Positions 8,912 through 16,460 of a stretch of DNA of 64,000 bases are shown here, piece after piece. The position numbers and the translations under genes are program-made. The first letter of the stretch is position 1; the number at the start of each line of letters is the position of its first letter. Origin of the DNA: JBBIQS01 sp037442205 (GTDB lineage: Bacteria > Myxococcota > Myxococcia > Myxococcales > UBA5297); NCBI GenBank assembly GCA_037442205.1, contig JBBIQS010000010.1, positions 57,307-121,306 of the forward strand. The letters run 5' to 3'. The notes under the pieces were generated by a model, which was given only the letters and a program-made list of their open reading frames with translations, was not told where the DNA came from and ran no database searches.

Positions 8912-9834
8912 CTCCCCCCGGCCAGCCACTGGGTGTCCCCCTCTCGTTCCCTCGCCCCGCCTGCGAGCGGGGCCAGCGCTTCCGCCACGGCCAGCAGATC
9001 CGCGGCCACCTGCGAGTCCGGCGCGCAGGTCAGCAGCGACTCGCCGCGCGCGCCGGCCTGGCTCACGGCGACATCCGCCTGGATGGCGACCGGCAACAGC
9101 CGTCCGCCGAGCGCGTCCGACAGCGCGGCGCGCACCTCGCGGTCGAGAGATCGGCGCGCGTCGAAGCGGTTGAGCAGGTAGCGCGCCGTCGCGCGGCCTC
9201 GCCGCAGCCGCCGCTCCAGCAGGGCCTCGGTCTGTGGCAGGGCGGCCCAGGACCTCTCGTCGGCGGCGAGCACCACCAGCGCTGCCTCGGCACAGGCCAG
9301 CGCCCGGGCCGTCATCGCGGTGGCGCGCGCACCGGCGTCGAGGAGCACCGCGTCCAGGCGCAGCCCCCGCAGCGGCGCCAGCCGCGCCTCCAGGAAGTCC
9401 GGGGCCCGCGCGGCCCCCTCGATCCGCTCGAGGGCCTCTGGCGCCGCCGATCCGAACGGCAGCCGGCGCGCTCCACCCGCGGCCAACCGCGCGATCGCCG
9501 CCGGCCCGCCCAGCGCCCACCCGGGCGATGCCGCGGGCGAGTCCTCGGGGCCCAGAGCGACGACCAGCGCGCGGCGCCCCATCGTCGCCAACGCCTCTCC
9601 CAGCAGCGCGGCCACCGTGCTGCAGCCCGCGCCCTCGAGCGGTGAAACCAGCGCCAGGGTGAGCATCGCCCCCGGCCGCCGGGCGGCGGGGTCCGCCTCC
9701 TCGGGAGGTGGTGGAAGGGTCAAGGGCGCGAGTCGCTCGCGGGCGCGCTGGGCGCGGCTCTTCGAGGCCAGCTCGCGGTACTCGAGATTCTCGAGACCGA
9801 TGGACTTGAGGAGATCGCCCACGTCTTCGGACAT
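8908..9834 (-). CDS. bcsQ: BcsQ-like ParA/MinD-family ATPase with a BcsR-like N-terminal segment
   Basis: BcsQ is the ParA/MinD-fold protein of cellulose operons, thought to place or activate the synthase at the cytoplasmic membrane; in enterobacteria it works as a complex with the small protein BcsR. This 308-aa protein begins with about 40 residues (DVGDLLKSIGLENLEYRELA) that resemble BcsR, then a Pro-rich linker, then a ParA-like domain starting at residue 57. The deviant Walker A loop reads GAGCST at residues 68-73, so both lysines of the canonical KGGxGKT are missing; E. coli BcsQ is also degenerate here. It is the first gene of the bcs operon. The BcsR resemblance is my by-eye match and is less sure than the ATPase fold. 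Confidence 0.8.
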   Translation of the reverse strand: MSEDVGDLLKSIGLENLEYRELASKSRAQRARERLAPLTLPPPPEEADPAARRPGAMLTLALVSPLEGAGCSTVAALLGEALATMGRRALVVALGPEDSPAASPGWALGGPAAIARLAAGGARRLPFGSAAPEALERIEGAARAPDFLEARLAPLRGLRLDAVLLDAGARATAMTARALACAEAALVVLAADERSWAALPQTEALLERRLRRGRATARYLLNRFDARRSLDREVRAALSDALGGRLLPVAIQADVAVSQAGARGESLLTCAPDSQVAADLLAVAEALAPLAGGAREREGDTQWLAGGR

Positions 9835-9958
9835 GCCCGCCCCGCGCCGCCTGCTCCCGAGAATCTGGCGGAGAGAGTCGGGCGCTTGATGCGGTGAATC
9901 ATTCCCCGGGGCAGGTCTCCACCCGAAAGACCGCGCCCTCGGCGACGAGGAGGTGCGC

Positions 9959-10348
9959 TCAGTTGTCCGGCGCGCCGCACGCCAGCCAGCCCATGACGGC
10001 GGCGCGCTCGTCGCTGGTGAGCGCTCCGTAATCAGGGGGCGGCATCAGGCAGAACCCGACCTGGTCGAGGATCGCCACGCGCTGGCCCTGCACCGCGGCG
10101 TAGCTCGTGAGCGGATGCTTGCGGTACTCGGTTCCTCCGGGACCGTGGCACGCCGAACAGCGGCGCTGGAAGACCGGCGCCACGTCGGTGCGATAGCTGG
10201 GAGGGGACGCGGGACAGGTGGCCGCGGGAGTGCAGCTTTGCGGCGAGCCGGAGCCACTGTTCCCCGATCCCCCCGCCGCTACGCCTCCCGTTGACCCTCC
10301 AGCTCCGCCGCACCCGAGCAAGAGGAGCAGCGCCCAGCGCGCTCTCAT
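9959..10348 (-). CDS. Small exported c-type-cytochrome-like lipoprotein
   Basis: A 129-aa protein with a lipoprotein-type leader (ALLLLLGCGG, acylated Cys at about residue 13), a Gly/Ser linker and one haem-attachment motif CSACH inside the phrase DVAPVFQRRCSACHGPGG. The segment before the motif (YRTDVAPVFQRRC) is typical of small periplasmic haem domains in multi-domain secreted cytochromes. A distal methionine occurs in CLMPPPDYG, a plausible sixth ligand. ATG at 10348 overlaps the stop of the upstream gene as ATGA, so the two are coupled. The partner is another surface lipoprotein, and the pair may be an electron-transfer or metal-sensing unit, but that is inference. The longer reading frame upstream of the ATG lacks a signal peptide and was not used. 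Confidence 0.7.
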   Translation of the reverse strand: MRARWALLLLLGCGGAGGSTGGVAAGGSGNSGSGSPQSCTPAATCPASPPSYRTDVAPVFQRRCSACHGPGGTEYRKHPLTSYAAVQGQRVAILDQVGFCLMPPPDYGALTSDERAAVMGWLACGAPDN

Positions 10349-11001
10349 GGCACCTCCACGAAGAACGCCGCGTGCGCGTGCGGCGAGGTCTCGGGGCTGT
10401 CCGCGCAGTCCTCGAAGAAATGAAAGCGCACCGTCCACCGGCCGCTGGCGTCGAAGCGGACCGGACCGACCTGATAGACGCCCGGCGAGCCCTCGGTCGC
10501 CGTCTGATGCGCCGAGGGCGCCAGGTGGGTATCGCTGAGGAAGGCCTCGGCGCGGATGGGCGCCCCCTGCAGCGGCTTGCCGTCGGTCATGAGGGTCACG
10601 CTCAGCGTGAAGGTCACCTCCGCGCCGGTGCTGACGGGAGTCGACGTCCAGGCCACGTGGTACTTGCAGTCGTCGTCGTCGCCCTCTGCGTTGAACATCG
10701 TCTGCCCGAAGGAGGCCATCCCGGCGTCCGCGTCCTCGAGATCACTCGACGTCAGAGGGTGTGCGCCACAGATCGACAGGTCGATGGGTTGAGCCATGCT
10801 TCCGCCATCGGCCAGGCAGTGCTGGTCTTCTGGCCCACTCACCGCTCCTCCGACCCGATCGCTCGAGCCGCCTTGGCCGCCCGAGGAGCCCTGGCCGCCG
10901 GAAGACCCCTTTCCGGCGCTGGAGCAGCTCGCCGCAGTCGCGACGAAGGTTGCGGCCAGACAGTGCAGAGCAGTTCGCCTCCAGGGTCTCGAAGATCCCA
11001 T
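10345..11001 (-). CDS. Secreted lipoprotein with YtkA-like immunoglobulin fold
   Basis: A 218-aa protein with a signal peptide ending in a lipobox (TAASC, Cys at residue 26), a Gly/Ser-rich tether with GSSGGQ repeats, and a C-terminal beta-sandwich domain. The phrases GKPLQGAPIRAEAFLSD and GVYQVGPVRFDASGRWTVRF match the YtkA-like/FixH-like Ig fold, which in other bacteria is found near copper handling and cytochrome genes. The pairing with a haem lipoprotein immediately downstream fits this. An alternating His set near the C-terminus (SPHAHAAFF) could bind metal. A purine-rich stretch (GGGGGGAG) sits just upstream of the ATG as ribosome binding site. Function unknown beyond the fold guess. 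Confidence 0.6.
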   Translation of the reverse strand: MGSSRPWRRTALHCLAATFVATAASCSSAGKGSSGGQGSSGGQGGSSDRVGGAVSGPEDQHCLADGGSMAQPIDLSICGAHPLTSSDLEDADAGMASFGQTMFNAEGDDDDCKYHVAWTSTPVSTGAEVTFTLSVTLMTDGKPLQGAPIRAEAFLSDTHLAPSAHQTATEGSPGVYQVGPVRFDASGRWTVRFHFFEDCADSPETSPHAHAAFFVEVP

Positions 11002-11260
11002 CCGCGGGCTCCCCCCTCGGTCGCGTCGGATCCAAGAAATTCGAATTCAAAGTTGTCTCTGAGAGCCGCGAACCCGCAGTCCTCAATCGGGCCTGCGTGG
11101 TTCGGGACTCGTCGGGAGCTGGGGCGGGCTTCCCAGGCACGGCGCGATGCCGGTCCGCCGGAGAGGGGCGAAGCTGGGCAGTCGAGCCATTCGGCGGCCG
11201 CCCGCGCGGCAGTCTGGGCATCGAACACTGTCCGGTTTCGCCTTTTGTCGCGCCGACGGC

Positions 11261-11266
11261 TATCGT
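11261..11266 (+). promoter_or_regulatory. Candidate -10 element for a leaderless mRNA (DUF192 gene)
   Basis: TATCGT lies 8 bases before the ATG at 11275 with no Shine-Dalgarno sequence between. Spacing places transcription start at or next to the start codon. Matches the pattern seen before several other genes in the window. Confidence 0.4.
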
Positions 11267-11274
11267 GCGCGCCC

Positions 11275-11781
11275 ATGACGCGTCGATTCCAGCTGCTCCT
11301 GCCCCTGCTGGCGCTCGCGCTGGCGGTCGGTTGCCGCGAGGCGGACGCCCGCCCGCCGCGCGCGGCCGAGGCGAGCGAGGCCCCCATGCTCGCCCAGCGC
11401 GGCACCGCCACCCTCACCACCCTCGACGGCCGTCAGTTCAAGCTCGAGGTGGAGATCGCCTCCAACGACCACGACCGCGCCCGCGGGCTGATGTTCCGCA
11501 AGTCGATGCCCGAGATGGCGGGGATGGTCTTCGTCTTCCCCGAGGAAGAAGTGCGGGCGTTCTGGATGAAGAACACCCTCCTCCCGCTGGACATGCTGTT
11601 CATCGCCGGCGACGGGACCATCCTGGGGATCGTCGAGAACGCCGAGCCGCTGACCACCACCTCGCGCAGCGTCGACGCCAACGCCAAGTACGTGTTCGAG
11701 GTCAACGGCGGCTGGTCCGCGCGCCACGGCGTGGTGCGCGGCGACAAGTTCGCCCTCGAGGGGAAGTTCGACCTGCGCTAG
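11275..11781 (+). CDS. DUF192 family secreted lipoprotein
   Basis: A 168-aa protein with a lipoprotein signal (LLALALAVGC, Cys at residue 18), a short linker, and one DUF192 domain. Diagnostic stretches are RARGLMFRKSMPEMAGMVFVF, broken here by length limit as RARGLMFRKS and GMVFVFP, then FWMKNTLLPLDMLFI and GWSARHGV. DUF192 proteins are small beta-barrel-like exported proteins; their biochemical role is not established. The start is the ATG directly before the signal peptide, and the long upstream reading frame is non-coding shadow. It is divergent from the lipoprotein pair at 9959-11001; the 273 bases between contain an AT-richer patch around 11035-11060 that could hold promoters for either side. 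Confidence 0.85.
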   Translation: MTRRFQLLLPLLALALAVGCREADARPPRAAEASEAPMLAQRGTATLTTLDGRQFKLEVEIASNDHDRARGLMFRKSMPEMAGMVFVFPEEEVRAFWMKNTLLPLDMLFIAGDGTILGIVENAEPLTTTSRSVDANAKYVFEVNGGWSARHGVVRGDKFALEGKFDLR

Positions 11782-11799
11782 CGGCGCTGGCGCCCGCGC

Positions 11800-12273
11800 T
11801 CACTGATCCTTGTGCGCCAGCCGCGCCCGGCGCCGGGCGTGGGCCTGCTCCATGAAGCGACGCTCCTCGTCGGTCTGCGGCGCCAGCGGCGGGACCTCGA
11901 TGTGCTGGCCCTGATCGTCGAGGGCCACGAAGGTCAGCAGCGCGCTGGTGCACAGCCTGCGCTCGCCGGTGAGCGGGTGCTCAGCGTGGACGGTGACCCC
12001 CACCTCCATCGAGGTGCGGAAGGCGGCGCGCACCCGGGCCACCAGCACCGCCCACTCGCCCACCTGCATCGGGGAGTGGAAGTGCAGCTCGTCCATGCTG
12101 GCGGTGACCACCGAGCGGCGGCAGTGGCGGCCGGCGCTGATGCTGCCGGCGATGTCGATCCACTGCATCACCTTGCCGCCGAACACCGTCCCCAGCGGAT
12201 TGGCGTCCGAGGGGAGGATCATCTCGGTCATCTCGGCGTGCGATTCGCTGGGAGCCTTGGGGGCGAGCGGCAT
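11800..12273 (-). CDS. Acyl-CoA thioesterase, hotdog fold
   Basis: Hydrolyses acyl-CoA thioesters in the cytoplasm. The 157-aa sequence is a single hotdog domain of the YciA/BFIT-type: ILPSDANPLGTVFGGKVMQWID carries the central helix and the conserved Asn-Gly pair (NPLGTVFGG), followed by HFHSPMQVGEWAVLVARV, the substrate-lining strand. A strong ribosome binding site AGGAGG sits 7 bases before the ATG at 12273. It is followed on the other side by the convergent DUF192 gene, and lies just downstream of the deoxynucleoside kinase with a 11-base gap, so the two may be cotranscribed. Substrate chain length cannot be read from sequence. Confidence 0.88.
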   Translation of the reverse strand: MPLAPKAPSESHAEMTEMILPSDANPLGTVFGGKVMQWIDIAGSISAGRHCRRSVVTASMDELHFHSPMQVGEWAVLVARVRAAFRTSMEVGVTVHAEHPLTGERRLCTSALLTFVALDDQGQHIEVPPLAPQTDEERRFMEQAHARRRARLAHKDQ

Positions 12274-12284
12274 GGGGAAGCCTC

Positions 12285-13016
12285 CTACGCCCGCAGGAAC
12301 TGGTTGACCCGGTCGAGGAACTCGTCGCGCATCGGGCGGGTGCGGATGTCCATGTTGGTGACGTCGAAGGTCAGGCAGGGGATGCCGTACTTGCTCTGCA
12401 CCACCTGCGGGAAGCTCGAGTAATAGCCGTTCAAGCCGCGCAGGAAGTCCTTGCCGATGGCCTTCTCCTCGGCGCGACCGCGCTCGCGGATGCGCTTGAG
12501 CAGCACCTCGGTGTTGGGGACGTCGAAGCAGATGATCTTGTCGGGCTTGGAGAGCCTTCGGTTCAGCCGCTCGAAGTACTCGTAGTAGAGGTCGAGCTCG
12601 GCGTTCGCCATGAAGCCCAGGCCGTGGAGGTACTTGGCGAAGATCTCCGGGTCTTCGTAGAGGGTGCGGTCCTGCACGCAGCTCTTCTTGACGGTGTGGA
12701 TCAGCTCGTGGTGCTCGACCCGGCGGATGAGGAACTCGAGCTGGAGGGTGAAGCTCCAGCGCTTCATGTCGGCGTAGTAGTCCTTGAGGAAGCGGTTGTC
12801 GATCACCGGCTCGTCGAACAGCTCGAACCCCAGCCGCTGGCTGATCAGCTTGGCGGCGGTGGTCTTGCCGGCGCCGATGTTGCCGGCCATGGCCAGAAAG
12901 TACTTGGGCCGCAGCGAGACCTTCTTCTTGGCCACGTTCTTGGCCGGCTTGGCGGAGGCGCCGCTCGCCTCGATGGCTGTGCGGGCGGGGATGTTCTTCT
13001 CGGGGCGGGGGGACAT
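12285..13016 (-). CDS. Deoxynucleoside kinase (dAK/dGK type)
   Basis: Phosphorylates deoxynucleosides for salvage. The 243-aa protein has a basic, Lys/Ala-rich N-terminal extension of about 35 residues, then the P-loop GNIGAGKTTAAK, the FDEPVIDNRFLKDYY motif with the catalytic Glu, the DRTLYED motif (DRS-type substrate Arg), and a lid with arginines in RIRERGRAEEKAIG. These fit the Dck/Dgk family rather than adenylate or thymidylate kinase. Start at ATG 13016 is chosen because the extra upstream codons of the open frame overlap the neighbouring GNAT region and a purine-rich GAGAGAG precedes this ATG. Which deoxynucleoside is preferred cannot be told. Confidence 0.87.
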   Translation of the reverse strand: MSPRPEKNIPARTAIEASGASAKPAKNVAKKKVSLRPKYFLAMAGNIGAGKTTAAKLISQRLGFELFDEPVIDNRFLKDYYADMKRWSFTLQLEFLIRRVEHHELIHTVKKSCVQDRTLYEDPEIFAKYLHGLGFMANAELDLYYEYFERLNRRLSKPDKIICFDVPNTEVLLKRIRERGRAEEKAIGKDFLRGLNGYYSSFPQVVQSKYGIPCLTFDVTNMDIRTRPMRDEFLDRVNQFLRA

Positions 13017-13095
13017 GCTCTCTCGGACCTCGGGCTGCTCGGGATGAGGGCGCAGTACACCACGCCCCCTTCCCGAGGCCAAATTCGCCCTCCCT

Positions 13096-13590
13096 CTAAA
13101 GCGCGCGCTCCATCGCCACCGCGCTGGCACAGCCGTCGCCGGCGAACTGCGCGCTGTGGCGCACCGCCTCGGGAATCGCTCCGCGCTCCACCCGGCGGAA
13201 GCCCCAGCGCTCGGCCAGCCCGGGGATGGTCTTGGTCAGCAGAAAGGCCCGCCGTAACCCACGCGCCCGGGCGCGCTCGAGCAGTGCATTGGCGAGCTGC
13301 TCGCCCAATCCGCGTCCTCGCCAGGCCGGCGAAACCGCCAGCGAGCGCAGCAGCGCGTCCGGCCCGCGCACCTCCAGCGCGGCGCAGCCGATGACCTCGG
13401 CGCCATCCCGAGCCACCAGCAGCTCGGTGATCACATCCGGCTCGAAGTCGGAATCGAGGTCTGCCTCGCGCAGCAGCGCCGCCATCGAAAGCTTGTCGCC
13501 TTCCACAGCCGGAGCGATCTCCACCCGTCGGGCGCGCTCGGCCGGCACTTGCCTGGCGGCCTCGTCAAGGCCCCGCTCGTCGTTGGCCAT
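13096..13590 (-). CDS. GNAT acetyltransferase, ArsN2-like
   Basis: A 164-aa GNAT-fold N-acetyltransferase. Acetyl-CoA binding motif A is visible as SLAVSPAWRGRGLGEQLANALL, shown here in parts (VSPAWRGRGLG), preceded by the strand VIGCAALEVRG. The C-terminal phrase RHSAQFAGDGCASAVAMERAL (AQFAGDGCASA) resembles the ending of ArsN2 and N-acetylglutamate-synthase-like small GNATs. No arsenic genes are nearby, so an arsenic role is unsupported. Two ATGs six bases apart are possible (13596 and 13590); GGGGA is placed properly only for the second. It stands alone between the kinase and the phosphoesterase, separated by short gaps. Confidence 0.75.
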   Translation of the reverse strand: MANDERGLDEAARQVPAERARRVEIAPAVEGDKLSMAALLREADLDSDFEPDVITELLVARDGAEVIGCAALEVRGPDALLRSLAVSPAWRGRGLGEQLANALLERARARGLRRAFLLTKTIPGLAERWGFRRVERGAIPEAVRHSAQFAGDGCASAVAMERAL

Positions 13591-13650
13591 GCTCATTCCC
13601 CAGTGAAAATAGGGTTCGGGCCCAAGACCGCAGGCGAAGAGCCGTGGGCC

Positions 13651-14718
13651 TCACGGCGCGCGCTTCGGGGCCTCATCGATGAGCTGCTCGCCCTCGTCCT
13701 TGGGCTTGGGCGCGCGCAGGATCTCAAACTTCGCCAGCTTGCCCTGGAGCGTCACCAGGGCGGCCATCCCGTATCCGGTCTTGCCGTCGTTCATCTTCCA
13801 CGGCAGCGCGCTGGCCGGCCCGGGGTTGAGGAAGAACTGCGGCAGCAGCTTGCCCGGGACGAGCTTGCTGCCCTTGGCGTCGGTCGCGCGCCCGCCGGCC
13901 TCGAGGATGTGGCCGTGGATGCCGAACGGGATCTTGGTCTCGGCCACCAGCTTGGCGAGCGCGGGATCGCCCACGTTGCCGAAGCCGGGGACGAAGTCGA
14001 TGGCCTCCTTCCCCTTCTGCTGCGGCGGGCCGTGCACCAGCAGGATCACCGGGTCGTCGGCCTGCTTCACCCAGCCCGCCAGCGCCTCCACGTCCTGGGG
14101 CTTGTACAGGCAGCAGCCGTGCCCTTTGAGGTAGCGGCTGTCGAAATACCCGCCGAGCGAGATCAGGTCGAAGCCCTCGGCGTCGAGGCGGCGGATGAAG
14201 TCGAGGTTGAGGAGATTCGGGTGCTCCTTGCTCACGTTCCGCAGCGCGCGGTTGAACGGGGCCCGCCCTTCCCAGTTGCCGATGACCACGTAGACCGGCA
14301 GCTCGGTGACCTCGGCGATCCAGGCGAACACGTCCTCGAGGTCGCTCTCGTTCTCGGCGTTGTCGCCGCCCAGGATCACCCCTTCCACCTTCTCGGCCTT
14401 GAAGCGCTCGAAGAAGGCGGTCAGCACCTCCTTGGTCTGCCTGTCCAGCTCCTTGATCCCGGAGAGGACGCCGAGGCGGACCTCGCCCGGCACCGCCCGC
14501 CCGCCCAGCCGGCGCACCTTGGCGTGGGGGCCGGAGAACGAGTACTCGAAGCCGCCGAACTGCTTCACCTCCGGCGCCGGCAGCGCCTCTCCCGAGCCGT
14601 TGCAGCTCAGGGTGTTGGCGGCCTGGTACTCGGCCCAGGTTGCCGGGGGCGGCTCTTCCTGGGCGAAGGCGGCCGGCGAGGCGATGAGCAGTCCGAGGAC
14701 GAGAGAGCATGCGCGCAT
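13651..14718 (-). CDS. Exported metallophosphoesterase
   Basis: A 355-aa calcineurin-like phosphoesterase with an N-terminal signal peptide (SLVLGLLIASPAAFAQ). Visible metal-site motifs are GGDNAEN (GDxxE/N block, about residue 130), VIGNWEG replacing the usual GNHD, HGPPQ and GIHGHI near the C-terminal half. The first Asp-x-His block is not obvious, so one metal ligand may be altered. No lipobox. A GACAAT hexamer on the minus strand 8 bases before the ATG could be a -10 for a leaderless transcript. Substrate unknown. It is divergent from the SecY-like gene at 14877, sharing a 158-base spacer. Confidence 0.75.
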   Translation of the reverse strand: MRACSLVLGLLIASPAAFAQEEPPPATWAEYQAANTLSCNGSGEALPAPEVKQFGGFEYSFSGPHAKVRRLGGRAVPGEVRLGVLSGIKELDRQTKEVLTAFFERFKAEKVEGVILGGDNAENESDLEDVFAWIAEVTELPVYVVIGNWEGRAPFNRALRNVSKEHPNLLNLDFIRRLDAEGFDLISLGGYFDSRYLKGHGCCLYKPQDVEALAGWVKQADDPVILLVHGPPQQKGKEAIDFVPGFGNVGDPALAKLVAETKIPFGIHGHILEAGGRATDAKGSKLVPGKLLPQFFLNPGPASALPWKMNDGKTGYGMAALVTLQGKLAKFEILRAPKPKDEGEQLIDEAPKRAP

Positions 14719-14759
14719 GGCGCGGGATTGTCGCCGCGCCCGCTGGCTGGCAGCAAGGA

Positions 14760-14765
14760 TAGAAT
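14760..14765 (+). promoter_or_regulatory. Candidate -10 element upstream of the SecY-like gene
   Basis: TAGAAT in the 158-base divergent spacer between the phosphoesterase and the SecY-like gene. No convincing -35 box at 16-18 bases. The complement of the same stretch reads TTCTAT, so the two divergent promoters may overlap. Leader to the ATG at 14877 would be about 105 bases. Confidence 0.3.
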
Positions 14766-14876
14766 GGCCGCCAGGACGTCCCCCCGGTGCGATGAGCGCA
14801 CCAGCTTCTCCTGGGCGCAGCGCGGGAATGGCCGGCCAAGCAACCGAAAGACGCCTTCGGATCAACCGTAGAGCGC

Positions 14877-16361
14877 ATGGAGATCAACCTCCTCGCGGAG
14901 CCCTCGGTGAAAAACTGCTCGAATCCCAAATGCAGTCACCGGCTCGTGACCGGACGTGTCGCCGAGTTCAACGATCACGTCTCTGCCTGTAGCGACTGTG
15001 GGGCGGTGCTGAATCCTGAGAATTCGGGGCGCGAGCGAGCCGATGGGCACCACGGCCCGTGGCTGCGCCTGGGGGTAACAATCGCCGCCGGTTTTGGCTC
15101 GCTGCTGGCGAGGCAGATCCCGGTGCCCGGTAGCGCTCTTGCTTTCGAGCGTGATTCGATAGGGCCACCGGCAGGCGTCCTTTCGATCGTATCGCTTGGC
15201 CTGACGCCAGTCTTTGTCGCATTCGTGATTGTGGAGATCGCGGCAATCCTATTCCGGCCACTGAGATCGGCGCGAACAGGGGGACCCCAGGGCCGGGTAG
15301 CACTGCTGAGATTGATCATTCCTGTCGCCCTGCTTGCCGCAGGCTATCAAGCGAGCCTCACCTTTAGCTGGCTCAGAGAGATGGGCCCTCTCCACGGCTG
15401 GGGCCCTTGGTCCGCCCTGGGACTGCTTCCTCTGGGCACCCTCGGCCTCGTGTTGCTCGCGCGAGCAGTCGATCAGTGGGGAATAGGCCAAGGATTTTCG
15501 GTTATGATCTTCACAAATCTGAGCGCGACGCTTCTAGTGCAGATCCTGAACGCCTGCGAAAGAATGGCCCTGCAGGTTGATATATTTGGATCGCTTCATC
15601 ACTTTCTTTTGGTATTCGATGCTGGCGACCAGCACCACCTGGAGATCCAGCTCGCATTTGTCGGGACGATACTTGCCTCCTGGCTGCTTGCCTCGGCGGC
15701 TGGGACGCCAAACCACTCCGACCGCGGGTCGATGCGGTTCGACCTGCCAACGAGCGGGATATGGCCGCTCAGCCTGCCGGCTCTCTTCTTCGCAATTCCG
15801 GCGATCCCTGGGCTCGCTCGCTTCGACCAGCTTCTGAACCGCGGCTCCTGGCTATCGTTTGGAGTCGAGTTCGCGCTTGTCGTCACCGGCGCCATCATTC
15901 TCTCCCTGCTCTTCAACCTGCCGAGCCAGGTCGCGTCGGTCCGGGCAGGCGGGGACAGTGCCGCCCTGGCCAACGTCAAACGGGCGTTGAAACGGTCGAA
16001 TATTGGGAGCGCGGCGTTCCTGGGCTGCGTCGCGGCTCTGATGTCAACGACCTTGGCAGTCGAATCTTTCTTTGATTGCACCGCGGCAGTCATTCTCACC
16101 TTCATCGCGCGCGACCTCTGGGAAGAGTGGTGGTTCAGGCGGCAGACAGGCAGTGTCTCGGCGGTCTGGCCGATTCACCGGGTCTATGCGGCGCAGCCCG
16201 CCCTCGCCGCGCTGGCCGAAGCGGGCATCCCGGGGTTCGCGCAGGGACGTCACCATCGCGCGCTTCTACAGTTCTTCGGGCCCTACATTCCGATCAGGAT
16301 CATGGTGGCGCGGGCCGATGAGGAACGCGCTGCGGCAGTCCTGGAGACGTTGCTTCGGTAG
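14877..16361 (+). CDS. Zinc ribbon, divergent SecY-like membrane core and DUF2007-like tail
   Basis: A 494-aa protein with three parts. Residues 14-41 hold a zinc ribbon with Cys at 14, 19, 38 and 41. Residues 62-420 contain about ten hydrophobic segments whose conserved spots line up with SecY: IPVPG at 81-85, SLGLTP at 106-111, WGIGQGFSVMIF at 201-212 (SecY: ERGIGNGISxxIF), LPTSGIWPLSLPALF at 290-304 and FNLPSQVASVRAGG at 346-359. The two cytoplasmic loops that bind ribosome and SecA in SecY are short: the loop before residue 289 lacks the basic stretch and the loop after 359 lacks the PGxRPG motif. Residues 433-494 resemble DUF2007. Codons are less G/C-biased than in neighbours. Not a normal translocase subunit; function unknown. 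No SecE or SecG partner is adjacent. Confidence 0.7.
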   Translation: MEINLLAEPSVKNCSNPKCSHRLVTGRVAEFNDHVSACSDCGAVLNPENSGRERADGHHGPWLRLGVTIAAGFGSLLARQIPVPGSALAFERDSIGPPAGVLSIVSLGLTPVFVAFVIVEIAAILFRPLRSARTGGPQGRVALLRLIIPVALLAAGYQASLTFSWLREMGPLHGWGPWSALGLLPLGTLGLVLLARAVDQWGIGQGFSVMIFTNLSATLLVQILNACERMALQVDIFGSLHHFLLVFDAGDQHHLEIQLAFVGTILASWLLASAAGTPNHSDRGSMRFDLPTSGIWPLSLPALFFAIPAIPGLARFDQLLNRGSWLSFGVEFALVVTGAIILSLLFNLPSQVASVRAGGDSAALANVKRALKRSNIGSAAFLGCVAALMSTTLAVESFFDCTAAVILTFIARDLWEEWWFRRQTGSVSAVWPIHRVYAAQPALAALAEAGIPGFAQGRHHRALLQFFGPYIPIRIMVARADEERAAAVLETLLR

Positions 16362-16365
16362 CCTC

Positions 16366-16425
16366 CAGGCCGAGGCCTGCAGACGCGCGCATGCCTGGCG
16401 GGCAACCGCACGCCCGCGCCCAGGC
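16366..16425. terminator. Candidate convergent terminator region
   Basis: Between two convergent genes. CAGGCC-GA-GGCCTG at 16366-16379 is a perfect 6-bp inverted repeat, and GCCTGGCGGGC with an imperfect complement GCCCGCGCCCAGGC forms a second stem at 16393-16425. No T-run follows on either strand, so factor-independent termination is uncertain. Confidence 0.3.
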
Positions 16426-16460
16426 CCCGCAAATTGCCCGAGGCCTGAGCGGAGCGGCGA

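Noticed and set aside
13096..13590. Arsenic-resistance role for the ArsN2-like GNAT
   Set aside because: No ars genes nearby and the similarity is limited to a short C-terminal phrase.
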